From NCBI GenBank assembly GCA_045114775.1, contig JBGULC010000022.1, forward strand, positions 15,993-79,992: 64,000 bases of DNA. The letters run 5' to 3'. How positions within the stretch are numbered: the first letter of the stretch is position 1; each line of letters opens with the position of its first letter. Both the position numbers and the translations under genes were made by a program. This document shows, one piece after another, positions 23,098-31,293 of this stretch. The DNA comes from UBA3792 sp045114775 (GTDB taxonomy: Bacteria > Bacillota > Clostridia > Christensenellales > CAG-138). The notes beneath the pieces are model-generated. The model made no database searches and had not been told where the DNA came from. It worked only from the letters and a program-made list of their open reading frames with translations.

Positions 23098-24902
23098 TAC
23101 GCGTTCGCCTCCTCTCTGACCTGCGATTCATAGACCTCGCGATAGATCTCGCTGCGCAAAAGCAGCTCGGCGTGTCTGCCGACGTCGGAGATCCTTCCGT
23201 GCTCCATGACGATGATCTGATCCGCGTCCATGACGGACGTGATCCGCTGCGCGATGATGATCTTGGTCATATCGGTGAGTTTTCTTAGACCGTCCCGGAT
23301 CTTCGCCTCGGTCGCGGTATCGACCGCGCTCGTCGAATCGTCGAGGATCAGGATCTTCGGTTTTTTCAGCAGCGCGCGGGCGATACAGAGCCTCTGCTTC
23401 TGCCCGCCGGACACGTTGCAGCCGCCCTGTCCGAGGTCGGTTTCGTACCCGTCCGGGAACGCCGAAACGAAGCCGTCGGCGCACGCGATTCTACACGCCT
23501 CGCGGATCTGTTCGTCCGTCGCGTTCGGATCGCCCCAGCGCATGTTTTCCCGGATGCTGCCCGAGAACAGCATGTTCTTCTGCAGCACCATCGAAACGCC
23601 GTCGCGCAGCGCTTTGAGGCTGTATTCGCGCACGTCGTGTCCCGACACGCGCACCGCGCCCGCAAGCACGTCGTAAAGTCTTGGGATCATCTGCACGAGC
23701 GTGGATTTGCCCTCGCCCGTACCGCCGATGACGCCGACCGTCTGCCCCGGCAGGATGTGCAGGCTGACGTCCTTGAGGTTCAGCACCTCGGGATTGCCGG
23801 AATACGAGAAATCGACGTGATCGAACTCGATCTCGCCGGACTCGACCGTGAGATCGCTTTCGGGTGATTCGATGTCGATCTGTTCCTCAAATACCTCGTT
23901 GATACGGTCGAGCGACGCGCGCATTCTCGAAAGCATGAGCGGGAACATCGAAACCATTTGCAGCGAAGCGATGACCTGTGTAGCGTAACCGATCAGCGCG
24001 GTCAGCTCGCCGATGGGCAGGCTCCCGTCCGGAGAAACGCTCATCCGCCCGCCGAACAGCCACAGCAGGATCGTCGCGCCCCACATCACGCCGAGCTGGA
24101 TCGGGTTCGCGAACGAGAACAGCTTCTGCGCGTAGATCTGCGTCCGCATCAGATCGTCGGCGCTGTCGCGGAACTTGCCGTTTTCATGCGAGCCGCGCAC
24201 AAACGACTTGACCACGCGCATGCCGATCAGGTCCTCCTGTACGGCGCTGTTCATGGCGTCCATTTTTGTGAACATCATCTTGAACCGCTTGCGTCCGATG
24301 AACATGAAGAGCAGCATCGGCGTCAGCACAAGCGGCAGCGCGATCACGAAAATGTACGACAGCTTCACATTGATGCGGAACGCCATGACCGCCGCAAGCA
24401 CCATCATGATCGGCGCGCGGAACATCATCCGCAGGAACATCTGGTACGTGTTCTGCAGGTTGTTGACGTCCGTCGTCGCGCGGATGACGAGCGACGAGGT
24501 CTGGAACCGGTCGGTGTTCTTAAAGGAGAACTGCAGGATCTTGCCGAAGATCCGTTCGCGCAGGTTCTTCGCAAAACCCATCGACGCGACGGCCGACGTG
24601 CGCGCCGCGAGCGCGCCGCATAAAAGCGACAGCAGCGATGCAAGCACCATCAGCCCGCCGACCCACAGCACGAACTGCAGATTGTTCCGGTACGGCAGAT
24701 GGACGATCACACTCTGCAGCTGAAACTGCTCCTCGCGGTAGAGCCCGCCGTCGACGAGCGCCGCCATGAGAAGCGGGATCAGGATCTCCAGCGCGACCTC
24801 AAAAACGATCAGCACCGGCGTCATGACCGACGGCGTTACGTAGCCCTTCACGCACGGCTTGAGATACTTGATCCCGGGTCCTTTTTTCTTTGTTTTTTCC
24901 AT
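23097..24902 (-). CDS. ABC exporter half-transporter with degenerate ATPase site
   Basis: A 601-residue partner with six membrane segments and an ATPase domain. Walker A is GGTGEGKST and the signature SGGQKQR is normal. Walker B reads ILILDDSTSAVD, with Asp where the catalytic Glu should be, and the switch position reads IIAQRIT, with Gln for His. This is the degenerate half usual in heterodimeric exporters. The start at 24902 lies 14 bases after a GGGGTGG run; a GTG at 24917 is an alternative. The ribosome site is weak. Confidence 0.92.
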   Translation of the reverse strand: MEKTKKKGPGIKYLKPCVKGYVTPSVMTPVLIVFEVALEILIPLLMAALVDGGLYREEQFQLQSVIVHLPYRNNLQFVLWVGGLMVLASLLSLLCGALAARTSAVASMGFAKNLRERIFGKILQFSFKNTDRFQTSSLVIRATTDVNNLQNTYQMFLRMMFRAPIMMVLAAVMAFRINVKLSYIFVIALPLVLTPMLLFMFIGRKRFKMMFTKMDAMNSAVQEDLIGMRVVKSFVRGSHENGKFRDSADDLMRTQIYAQKLFSFANPIQLGVMWGATILLWLFGGRMSVSPDGSLPIGELTALIGYATQVIASLQMVSMFPLMLSRMRASLDRINEVFEEQIDIESPESDLTVESGEIEFDHVDFSYSGNPEVLNLKDVSLHILPGQTVGVIGGTGEGKSTLVQMIPRLYDVLAGAVRVSGHDVREYSLKALRDGVSMVLQKNMLFSGSIRENMRWGDPNATDEQIREACRIACADGFVSAFPDGYETDLGQGGCNVSGGQKQRLCIARALLKKPKILILDDSTSAVDTATEAKIRDGLRKLTDMTKIIIAQRITSVMDADQIIVMEHGRISDVGRHAELLLRSEIYREVYESQVREEANA

Positions 24903-24939
24903 GGAAGACGATTCCACCCCTATTGTTTCATTAAGATCA

Positions 24940-24968
24940 TTTATACCACAAAACGGCGGCGTCCGCAA
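24940..24968 (-). promoter_or_regulatory. Promoter of the ABC exporter genes
   Basis: On the minus strand TTGCGG (24963-24968), 17 bases, TATAAA (24940-24945). Confidence 0.65.
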
Positions 24969-24988
24969 GCGCCGCACATCGGATTTTT

Positions 24989-25021
24989 CCGCGGTTTCAC
25001 AATCGTTGCGAAAAACCGCGG
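24989..25021. repeat. Inverted repeat between divergent promoters
   Basis: CCGCGGTTT (24989-24997) and AAACCGCGG (25013-25021) are perfect 9-bp arms. The right half overlaps the -35 box of the exonuclease promoter. It could be an operator. Confidence 0.6.
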
Positions 25022-25034
25022 ACTCTGCTATACT
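25006..25034 (+). promoter_or_regulatory. Promoter of the exonuclease gene, placed for a leaderless mRNA
   Basis: TTGCGA (25006-25011), 17 bases, TATACT (25029-25034). Six bases separate the -10 box from the ATG at 25041. Confidence 0.65.
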
Positions 25035-25040
25035 GTATGC

Positions 25041-25868
25041 ATGGAAACGAAAGAAACGCGCATCGTCGCAATCGACGTCGAGACCCCGAACGGTCGTGAT
25101 CCCGCGATCTGTCAGATCGGGATCGTCGTCGCGGAATACGGCGATATCTTGAAAACCGAATCATACCTCGTCGACCCGGAGGTCCCGTTCGACCCGATGA
25201 ACATCGCGATCCACGGCATCACGCCCGCGGACGTGCAGGACGCGCCGAATTTCCCGACGCTCTGGCCCCACATCGCGGCATATTTCACCGATTCCGTCGT
25301 CGTTGCGCACAACGCGCCGTTCGACCTCGGCATGATCTGCGGCACGCTCGAACGCTACGGCATCCCCGTGCCGGAGATCACGTACTGCTGCACGGTGCAG
25401 ATGGCGCGGCGGCGCTTTGCCCGCGAGACCTACGGCTCGTATCGGCTCGATACGCTCTGCGCCGCGTTCGATATCCCCCTCGAAAACCACCACGACGCGC
25501 TGTGCGATGCGCTGGCGTGCTATCGGCTCTACCGTGAGCTGCTCTGCGATTTCGGCGAGGACCCGCGCGATGTGCGCCCGTACCGGAAAAGCGTCAAGCC
25601 CGCGCCAAAGCCCGCAGGAAAATTCTCGACCGAGTCTGAGACGGATCTTGAGCTTCGCAAGCTCAGAGAGCTTCTTGACGGCGTACATCCCGAAACCTTT
25701 CTGAACCCGGGTGATTCGATGGCGATCGCGCACTGGATGGACCGGCATGCCGACCTCTGCTCCGAGCCGCCGTTCGACGCGATCTTTCAATATCTGTACC
25801 GCATGATATCGGATAAGCCGCTTTCCTGCGCCGAAGCGCGGGAGCTGAATCGGCTGATCGGGGAATGA
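25041..25868 (+). CDS. DEDD-family 3'-5' exonuclease (DnaQ/RNase T-like)
   Basis: A 275-residue protein. The first 165 residues are a DnaQ-type exonuclease: IVAIDVETP (ExoI Asp/Glu), VVVAHNAPFDLGM (ExoII) and HHDALCDALACYRL (ExoIII). The C-terminal 90 residues are a charged region with no known domain. It could act in DNA repair or RNA trimming. There is no Shine-Dalgarno sequence and the -10 box lies 6 bases before the ATG, so the mRNA is probably leaderless. Longer upstream frames are antisense to the ABC exporter gene. Confidence 0.9.
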   Translation: METKETRIVAIDVETPNGRDPAICQIGIVVAEYGDILKTESYLVDPEVPFDPMNIAIHGITPADVQDAPNFPTLWPHIAAYFTDSVVVAHNAPFDLGMICGTLERYGIPVPEITYCCTVQMARRRFARETYGSYRLDTLCAAFDIPLENHHDALCDALACYRLYRELLCDFGEDPRDVRPYRKSVKPAPKPAGKFSTESETDLELRKLRELLDGVHPETFLNPGDSMAIAHWMDRHADLCSEPPFDAIFQYLYRMISDKPLSCAEARELNRLIGE

Positions 25869-25939
25869 TGTGTCCCGCTGGGACATATCTCACCGCGAAG
25901 GTCTTGGCCGTACGATTTGTTTGCGATGTATTTGCAAAA

Positions 25940-25973
25940 AAGAAGATCCTCCGCAGCGGAGGATCTTTTTTTC
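25940..25973. terminator. Terminator between convergent genes
   Basis: AAGATCCTCCG CAG CGGAGGATCTT with T-rich or A-rich flanks, serving the exonuclease gene and the convergent gene at 25972. Confidence 0.9.
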
Positions 25974-26385
25974 AATCAAAGCTGCCCAGGATAAAGGCGA
26001 GGGCGTGGGTCCTGAAGACGACGAAGAAAGCGTCGTCGGTGCAGTAGTAGGCGCCGATGCGGCCGCTTGCGCTGCTGAGCTGATCGGTCATCGCGTAATG
26101 ATCCTCCGCGCGAAGCACCTCAAGCGGCTCGCCGAGAAGGTCTCGGATCGCCTGCGCAAGCGCCGGCGCGGTGCACCCGTACCACTCCGCAAGCGATTCC
26201 TCAAAGGTCTCCTCCGCGGGGACCGTATTGAATTGTCTGACGTGATAATGGCGGCGGAAATCCTTCATCCAGGTTGCCGCGGTATAGGCGGAAACGCCCG
26301 CGTCGGAATATCCGATCCGGTCCGATCCTTCATGCGCCCGGTCCATCAGCTTATTCAGTTCTGTCGAAAGCGGCGTGTCGAGCAT
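25972..26385 (-). CDS. Unrecognised 137-residue protein
   Basis: A soluble protein starting at the ATG at 26385, with GGGAGG 8 bases before it; a GTG 9 bases further upstream is too close to that site. The middle contains TAATWMKDFRRHYHV and the end AYYCTDDAFFVVFRTHALAFILGSFD, which suggests a mixed alpha/beta fold. No family was recognised. It stands alone, ends at a shared terminator and is divergent from a small membrane protein gene. Confidence 0.75.
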   Translation of the reverse strand: MLDTPLSTELNKLMDRAHEGSDRIGYSDAGVSAYTAATWMKDFRRHYHVRQFNTVPAEETFEESLAEWYGCTAPALAQAIRDLLGEPLEVLRAEDHYAMTDQLSSASGRIGAYYCTDDAFFVVFRTHALAFILGSFD

Positions 26386-26437
26386 GCAGTTCACCTCCCG
26401 TTTGCATCAGTATAACACAAATAACACAAAAATGCAT

Positions 26438-26466
26438 TTGCAATTTATGCACATATCCGCTATAAT
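26438..26466 (+). promoter_or_regulatory. Promoter of the small membrane protein and Ydj-like genes
   Basis: TTGCAA (26438-26443), 17 bases, TATAAT (26461-26466). Confidence 0.8.
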
Positions 26467-26500
26467 ATATAAGGAATCGTTTGCGAAGGAGGCGACGGAC

Positions 26501-26800
26501 GTGGAAAAGAAGGAACACGGCGGGTTTTTCCTGTGTCTTTTGTGGCACGCGCTGCTGCATTCGTGGGGCACGATCCCCGCGTGGGCGCTGCTTGCGCTGC
26601 ATTTCACGGTCGGGCTTCCGATCGTGTGGTTCTGGGTCGCGCTCGGCGCATGGGCTTTGGCGATCCTGCTCCGGACGCTGCTGGTGATCTTCGCGCGCTA
26701 CGGCGCAGCGCACCGCATTCCGGTCCCCGAAAACAAGAATCCGTATTCCAAAAAGGTACGCGATCCGTATCGGGAAATGCGCGAAGCACAGGGCGAATAA
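26501..26800 (+). CDS. Small two-pass membrane protein
   Basis: A 99-residue protein starting at GTG 26501, with AAGGAGG at ideal spacing. Two hydrophobic segments lie in the middle (WALLALHFTVGLPIVWFWVAL and ALGAWALAILLRTLLVIF, about 28-65). A basic and polar tail ends REMREAQGE. It lies 50 bases before the YdjI-like gene and shares its promoter. No family recognised; perhaps an accessory of the SPFH system. Confidence 0.8.
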   Translation: MEKKEHGGFFLCLLWHALLHSWGTIPAWALLALHFTVGLPIVWFWVALGAWALAILLRTLLVIFARYGAAHRIPVPENKNPYSKKVRDPYREMREAQGE

Positions 26801-26850
26801 GGATCAATTCCCTTTTTCGATAGAACCGACAAACTGAAAGGAGAAACACT

Positions 26851-28152
26851 ATGGGACTTATTAAAGCCGGTATCGGCGCGCTGGGCGGCGTTCTCGCCGA
26901 TCAGTGGAAGGAGTTCTTCTATTGCGAAGCGCTCAGCAAGGACATCCTGATGACCAAGGGGCAGAAGAGGATCGGCAGCCGCTCCTCGAACACGAAGGGC
27001 AGCGACAACATCATTTCGAACGGCTCCGTCATCGCAGTTGCCGACGGTCAGTGCATGATCATCGTTGAGCAGGGCAAGGTCGTGGAGGTTTCCGCCGAGC
27101 CCGGCGAATTCATCTACGACACCTCGACCGAGCCGAGCATCTTCGCCGGCAGTCTCGGTCAGAGCATCATCAACTCGTTCAAGACGCTCGGCCGCCGTTT
27201 CACCTTCGGCGGCGACACCGGCAAGGATCAGCGGGTGTATTACTTCAACACCAAGGAGATCATGGACAACAAGTTCGGCACGTCGAACCCGATCATGTTC
27301 CGCGTCGTCGACAGAAACATCAACCTCGACATCGACGTGAGCCTGCGCTGCAACGGCGTCTACTCCTACAAGATGGTCGACCCGATCCTGTTCTACACGG
27401 AAGTCTGCGGCAACGTCCGCGACAGCTTCCCGCGCAGCGAGATCGACACGCAGCTGAAGACCGAGTTCATCAACGCGCTGCAGCCCGCCATGGCGAAGAT
27501 TTCGGACCTCGAAGTCCGTCCGAACCAGGTCCCGGCGCATACCACCGAGCTCTGCGACGCGATGAACGTCGAGCTTTCTAAGCTCTGGGGCGAGAAGAGA
27601 GGCCTTGAGGTCGTCTCCATCGCAATGAACCCGATCACGCTCACCGAAGAGGACGCCGAGATGATCAAGGCCGCGCAGCGCGCCGCGATCAACCGCGACC
27701 CGACGATGGCGGCGGCGACCATGACGCAGGCAAGCGCGGAAGCGATGAAGACTGCGGCAGGCAACAGCAACGGCGCGATGACCGGCTTCATGGGAATGGG
27801 CATGGTCAACGGCGTCGGCAGCGCCATGGGCAGCAATACCGCTGCGCTGTTCCAGATGGGCCAGCAGCAGAAGGAAGCCCAGGCACAGGCTGCCAACACC
27901 TGGAAGTGCCCGACCTGCGGCACGGCAGTTTCCGGCAACTTCTGCCCCGAGTGCGGCGCAAAGAAGCCCGCGCCCCAAGGCACCTGGACCTGCGTCTGCG
28001 GCGCGGTGAACACCGGCAAGTTCTGCACGCAGTGCGGCGCCAAGAAGCCCGAAGCGAAGGAAGTCGCCTGCCCGAAGTGCGGCTATAAGCCCGAGGATCC
28101 CAACAATCCGCCGAAGTTCTGCCCCGAGTGCGGCAGCCGTTTCGCGGAGTAA
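26851..28152 (+). CDS. SPFH-domain protein with C-terminal zinc ribbons (YdjI-like)
   Basis: A 433-residue protein. Residues about 1-285 form an SPFH/band-7-like domain of the YdjI type (start GLIKAGIGALGGVLADQWKE; later SNPIMFRVVDRNINLDIDV). A Met/Ala/Gln-rich stretch follows. The C-terminus has three zinc-ribbon modules (CPTCG/CPECG, CVCG/CTQCG, CPKCG/CPECG). YdjI in Bacillus belongs to the ydjGHI set linked to envelope stress and PspA localisation. Here the next genes encode YdjG- and YdjH-like proteins, so the set is complete but in a different order. AAGGAG precedes the ATG. Confidence 0.9.
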   Translation: MGLIKAGIGALGGVLADQWKEFFYCEALSKDILMTKGQKRIGSRSSNTKGSDNIISNGSVIAVADGQCMIIVEQGKVVEVSAEPGEFIYDTSTEPSIFAGSLGQSIINSFKTLGRRFTFGGDTGKDQRVYYFNTKEIMDNKFGTSNPIMFRVVDRNINLDIDVSLRCNGVYSYKMVDPILFYTEVCGNVRDSFPRSEIDTQLKTEFINALQPAMAKISDLEVRPNQVPAHTTELCDAMNVELSKLWGEKRGLEVVSIAMNPITLTEEDAEMIKAAQRAAINRDPTMAAATMTQASAEAMKTAAGNSNGAMTGFMGMGMVNGVGSAMGSNTAALFQMGQQQKEAQAQAANTWKCPTCGTAVSGNFCPECGAKKPAPQGTWTCVCGAVNTGKFCTQCGAKKPEAKEVACPKCGYKPEDPNNPPKFCPECGSRFAE

Positions 28153-28176
28153 GCAACATCCGTAAAGACCTCGACG

Positions 28177-28210
28177 CGGAGGGTGCGGAAACAGCTCCGC
28201 ACCCTCCGCT
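28177..28210 (+). terminator. Stable hairpin between YdjI-like and YdjG-like genes
   Basis: GCGGAGGGTGCGGA and TCCGCACCCTCCGC form a 14-bp perfect stem around AACAGC. The tail TTATTC is only weakly T-rich, so it may be a partial terminator or an mRNA stabiliser that makes the first gene product more abundant. Confidence 0.65.
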
Positions 28211-28270
28211 TATTCAAAACGGTCGGCCGGAACCCTTTTTCGGCTGTCCGAATCAGAAAAGGAGATCCTG

Positions 28271-29383
28271 ATGCCACAGCAATTATTGGAATACAGATGC
28301 CCGTCGTGCGGCGCGTCTCTGCAGTTTGACAGCGCCTCGCAGCAGGTCGTCTGTCCGTACTGCGATTCCTCGTTTACCCCGCAGTCGCTGATCGACTACG
28401 ACAGCTTTCTCCGCGAGGACGCCAAGAATCAGACGAGCGATTCGTGGGCGGCGAATCCCGATCGCTGGGACAAGGACGAGGCGACCGGGCTGAACGTCTA
28501 CACCTGCGCGGCCTGCGGCGGCGAGGTGCTCGGCGACGATACGCTCGCAAGCGCCAGATGTCCGTTCTGCGACAACGCGGTCATCATGAAGCGGCAGTTC
28601 ACCGGCGACTGGAAGCCGGACCTCGTGCTGCCGTTCAAACTCGACAGGAAGGCGGCGCAGGATGCGTTTCGCAAGCACCTGCACGGCAAAAAGCTGCTGC
28701 CGAAGGCGTTCCGGTCCGAATCGTGCATCGAGGAGATCAAGGGCATGTACGTCCCGTTCTGGCTGTTCTCGTCGCACGTTTCGGCCAGCATGCGCTTCAA
28801 GGGATCGAAGTCCCGCGCCTGGACGGACGGAAACTACGACTACGTGGAGACCTCGCGCTACGCGCTCTTACGCGCGGCGGACGCGACCTTTACGCGTATC
28901 CCTTCCGACGGCTCGCAGAAGATGGACGACGCGCTGATGGATTCTCTGGAGCCGTTCGACTTTTCCGAAGCGGTCAGCTTCCAGACGGCGTACCTAAGCG
29001 GCTACTTCTCCGACCGCTACGACGTCGACGCGGACGTCAGCGTGGAGCGTGCGAAGGCGCGGTTCCAGAAAACGATGTCCTCCTGCCTCTCCTCCACGAC
29101 CGGCGGATTCAGCGGCGTCGCCATGGAAAGCTCGAATCTTTCGGAGCGCGACAACGTCCGCGAGTATGCGCTGCTGCCCGTATGGCTTCTGCACGTTCGC
29201 TGGAAAGGCAAGCTCTATACCTTCGCGATGAACGGACAGACCGGCAAGCTCGTCGGAAATCTCCCGCTCGATAAGGGCCGCTATTGGAAATTCTGGCTGC
29301 TCTACGGCGGGATCATGGCGGCGATCTTCACGGCGCTCATCGTGGTCGGACACTTCTTGGGATGCGGAGGCGGCTGCTTATGA
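28271..29383 (+). CDS. Zinc-ribbon protein with C-terminal membrane segment (YdjG-like)
   Basis: A 370-residue protein. Two N-terminal zinc ribbons (CPSCGAS/CPYCDSS and CAACGGE/CPFCDNA) are followed by a globular region with KGMYVPFWLFSSHV. One membrane segment (WLLYGGIMAAIFTALIVVGHFL) ends in a CGGGC tail. The layout matches YdjG. It overlaps the TPM-domain gene by 4 bases. Probably works with the SPFH protein at the membrane. AAAAGGAG lies before the ATG. Confidence 0.88.
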   Translation: MPQQLLEYRCPSCGASLQFDSASQQVVCPYCDSSFTPQSLIDYDSFLREDAKNQTSDSWAANPDRWDKDEATGLNVYTCAACGGEVLGDDTLASARCPFCDNAVIMKRQFTGDWKPDLVLPFKLDRKAAQDAFRKHLHGKKLLPKAFRSESCIEEIKGMYVPFWLFSSHVSASMRFKGSKSRAWTDGNYDYVETSRYALLRAADATFTRIPSDGSQKMDDALMDSLEPFDFSEAVSFQTAYLSGYFSDRYDVDADVSVERAKARFQKTMSSCLSSTTGGFSGVAMESSNLSERDNVREYALLPVWLLHVRWKGKLYTFAMNGQTGKLVGNLPLDKGRYWKFWLLYGGIMAAIFTALIVVGHFLGCGGGCL

Positions 29384-31122
29384 AACGTATCTTTTCGTTA
29401 TTGCTGATCGCGCTGCTCCTGCTCGTCCCCACGCTTGCGGCACATGCGGAGGACGGCCGGTATATCTATGCCGACGACGGCGTCCTGACAGCAGAAGAGC
29501 TGGAGACCGTCAACGCCCGCGCCGTCGAGATCGCAAACACCCGCGGCGTCGGCGTGTACTACTTCCTGTATGCCGACGTCAAGGATGTGCCGGGCTACAC
29601 CGAGCAGTTCGCAAAGGCGCATGTGACCGAGGAGAACGCGCTCGTGCTCGGGATCGGTTCCGAATACTATTATTTCCTGCAGATCGGCCCGATCGCCAAG
29701 GCAGCGCTGCCGGACGACGTGTGCAGCGGACAGATCTGGGAGGCATACCGCGCCGTGAAGGGCGATCCGGAGCGCAAGCTTCTGACCTACCTGAACGCGG
29801 TCGACGCGGCGCTCGGCGCGTATTATGGGGAACAGGGCGGATCGGCCGCCGAAGCGACGCCGGATTACATTGCCCTGACCGACGGCGGAAAACCGACGCT
29901 CGTCGATCGCGCAAAGCTTTTGACCGAAAGCCAGGCGGAAACGCTTTCAAAACGGCTCAAGGAGATCGGCAGCGCATATCGCTGCGACGTGGTCGTTGTG
30001 ACCGTGGAAGACACCGATTATCAGACGCTCGAACAGTACGCGGAGGATTTCTTCGAATACGGCGGCTACGGCTACGGCGCGGCGCCGGACGCATCCGGCA
30101 AAACGACCGACGGCGACGGCATTCTGCTGCTGCTGTCGATGAAGGAGCGCGATTTCCACATCGCCACCTGCGGCTACGCGATCACCGCGTTCACCGATTA
30201 CGGCATCCAGAAGTATCTGGAACCGCAGTTCCTGCCGTTCTTCAAGGTCAACGACTATAACGGCGGCTTCGGCGCCTTTGCGGACGGCTGCGAATACCTG
30301 CTGAAGACGGCGCGCGCGGGCGAACCGCTCGACGTGTATACCGTGACCGAAAAGACCGCGGGCGGCAAGCCCGTGATCGCGGACCAGGCGGGTCTTCTGA
30401 CCGTCGACCAGATCAGGTCCCTTTCAAAGCAGCTCAAGGAGGTCGGCGACAAATATCAGTGCGACGTGATCCTGGTGACCGACGTTGACGCGAGCACGGA
30501 CGGCGATACCTACGCGGCGCAGTATTATCGCAGCAACGGCTACGGCTACGGCGCGGACGGTTCGGGCGAGGACCGCGGCGGGATCCTGGTCTACTACTCC
30601 CCGGTCAGCGGGCAGCTTTCCGCCCACACCGAGGGCTTTGCAAGCAAGGCGTTCAAAGGCCGCGGGCTCTATAAGTTCCGGCAGGCGCTTCTAAGCGCTC
30701 TGTACAAGGACGATTTCCGCCTCGTCGGCGAAGCGTACGCCGCGGAAAGCGAACGGTATCTTAACGCGGCGCAGAACGGCCGGGCGATCAACCCGATCAA
30801 CGTAATCCCGATCGTGCTGGGCGTCATCGTCAGCGGTCTTCTTGCCTTTATTCCGGTCAACTCCATGAAGAAGCAGCTCACCGACGTCGGAAAGCAGACG
30901 CGCGCGGACAGCTATATGGAGCCCGATTCGTTCCTGCTGACGCAAAACAGCGACGTGCTGCTCGGCACGAGCACTTCGCGCTCGGTCCACGTCGTCCAGA
31001 CGAGCTCCGGCAGCGGCGGAGGCGGCGGACGCAGCGGCGGAGGCGGCGGTTTCCACGGCGGCAGTACGACGCACACCTCGTCCGGCGGCAGTACGTTCGG
31101 CGGACACGGCGGCAAGTTCTAA
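29380..31122 (+). CDS. TPM-domain surface protein (YdjH-like)
   Basis: A 580-residue exported protein. A signal peptide (MKRIFSLLLIALLLLVP...AHA) is followed by at least two TPM-type domains; the clearest begin LVDRAKLLTESQAETLSKRL and IADQAGLLTVDQIRSLSKQL. A third, more divergent one at the start begins with the EELETVNAR segment. A membrane segment (VIPIVLGVIVSGLLAFIP) and a Gly/Ser-rich cytoplasmic tail with SGGGGG and GGHGG follow. The start ATGA overlaps the YdjG-like stop. TPM/YgcG proteins form complexes at the membrane with SPFH proteins. A terminator follows. Confidence 0.9.
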   Translation: MKRIFSLLLIALLLLVPTLAAHAEDGRYIYADDGVLTAEELETVNARAVEIANTRGVGVYYFLYADVKDVPGYTEQFAKAHVTEENALVLGIGSEYYYFLQIGPIAKAALPDDVCSGQIWEAYRAVKGDPERKLLTYLNAVDAALGAYYGEQGGSAAEATPDYIALTDGGKPTLVDRAKLLTESQAETLSKRLKEIGSAYRCDVVVVTVEDTDYQTLEQYAEDFFEYGGYGYGAAPDASGKTTDGDGILLLLSMKERDFHIATCGYAITAFTDYGIQKYLEPQFLPFFKVNDYNGGFGAFADGCEYLLKTARAGEPLDVYTVTEKTAGGKPVIADQAGLLTVDQIRSLSKQLKEVGDKYQCDVILVTDVDASTDGDTYAAQYYRSNGYGYGADGSGEDRGGILVYYSPVSGQLSAHTEGFASKAFKGRGLYKFRQALLSALYKDDFRLVGEAYAAESERYLNAAQNGRAINPINVIPIVLGVIVSGLLAFIPVNSMKKQLTDVGKQTRADSYMEPDSFLLTQNSDVLLGTSTSRSVHVVQTSSGSGGGGGRSGGGGGFHGGSTTHTSSGGSTFGGHGGKF

Positions 31123-31155
31123 GCCGGAAAACCCGCATAAACACTGCAATTCCAC

Positions 31156-31196
31156 GCACGGTAGAGTCCGAAAACCGGATTCTACCGTGTTTTTTC
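31156..31196 (+). terminator. Terminator of the Ydj-like operon
   Basis: CACGGTAGAGTCCG AAAA CCGGATTCTACCGTG TTTTTTC, a long nearly perfect stem. Confidence 0.92.
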
Positions 31197-31227
31197 ATAC
31201 GGTAGAGCGCAAACCCGATCCAATAGA

Positions 31228-31257
31228 TTGCCTTTTCGGGAAACGTGCCTGTATACT
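31228..31257 (+). promoter_or_regulatory. Promoter of the DegV gene
   Basis: TTGCCT (31228-31233), 18 bases, TATACT (31252-31257). Confidence 0.65.
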
Positions 31258-31293
31258 ATGATATGAAATATGCCCCAAACAGGGAGGAACCAA

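Noticed and set aside
31156..31196. Riboswitch before the DegV gene
   Set aside because: It is a simple terminator hairpin directly after the TPM gene and precedes the DegV promoter.
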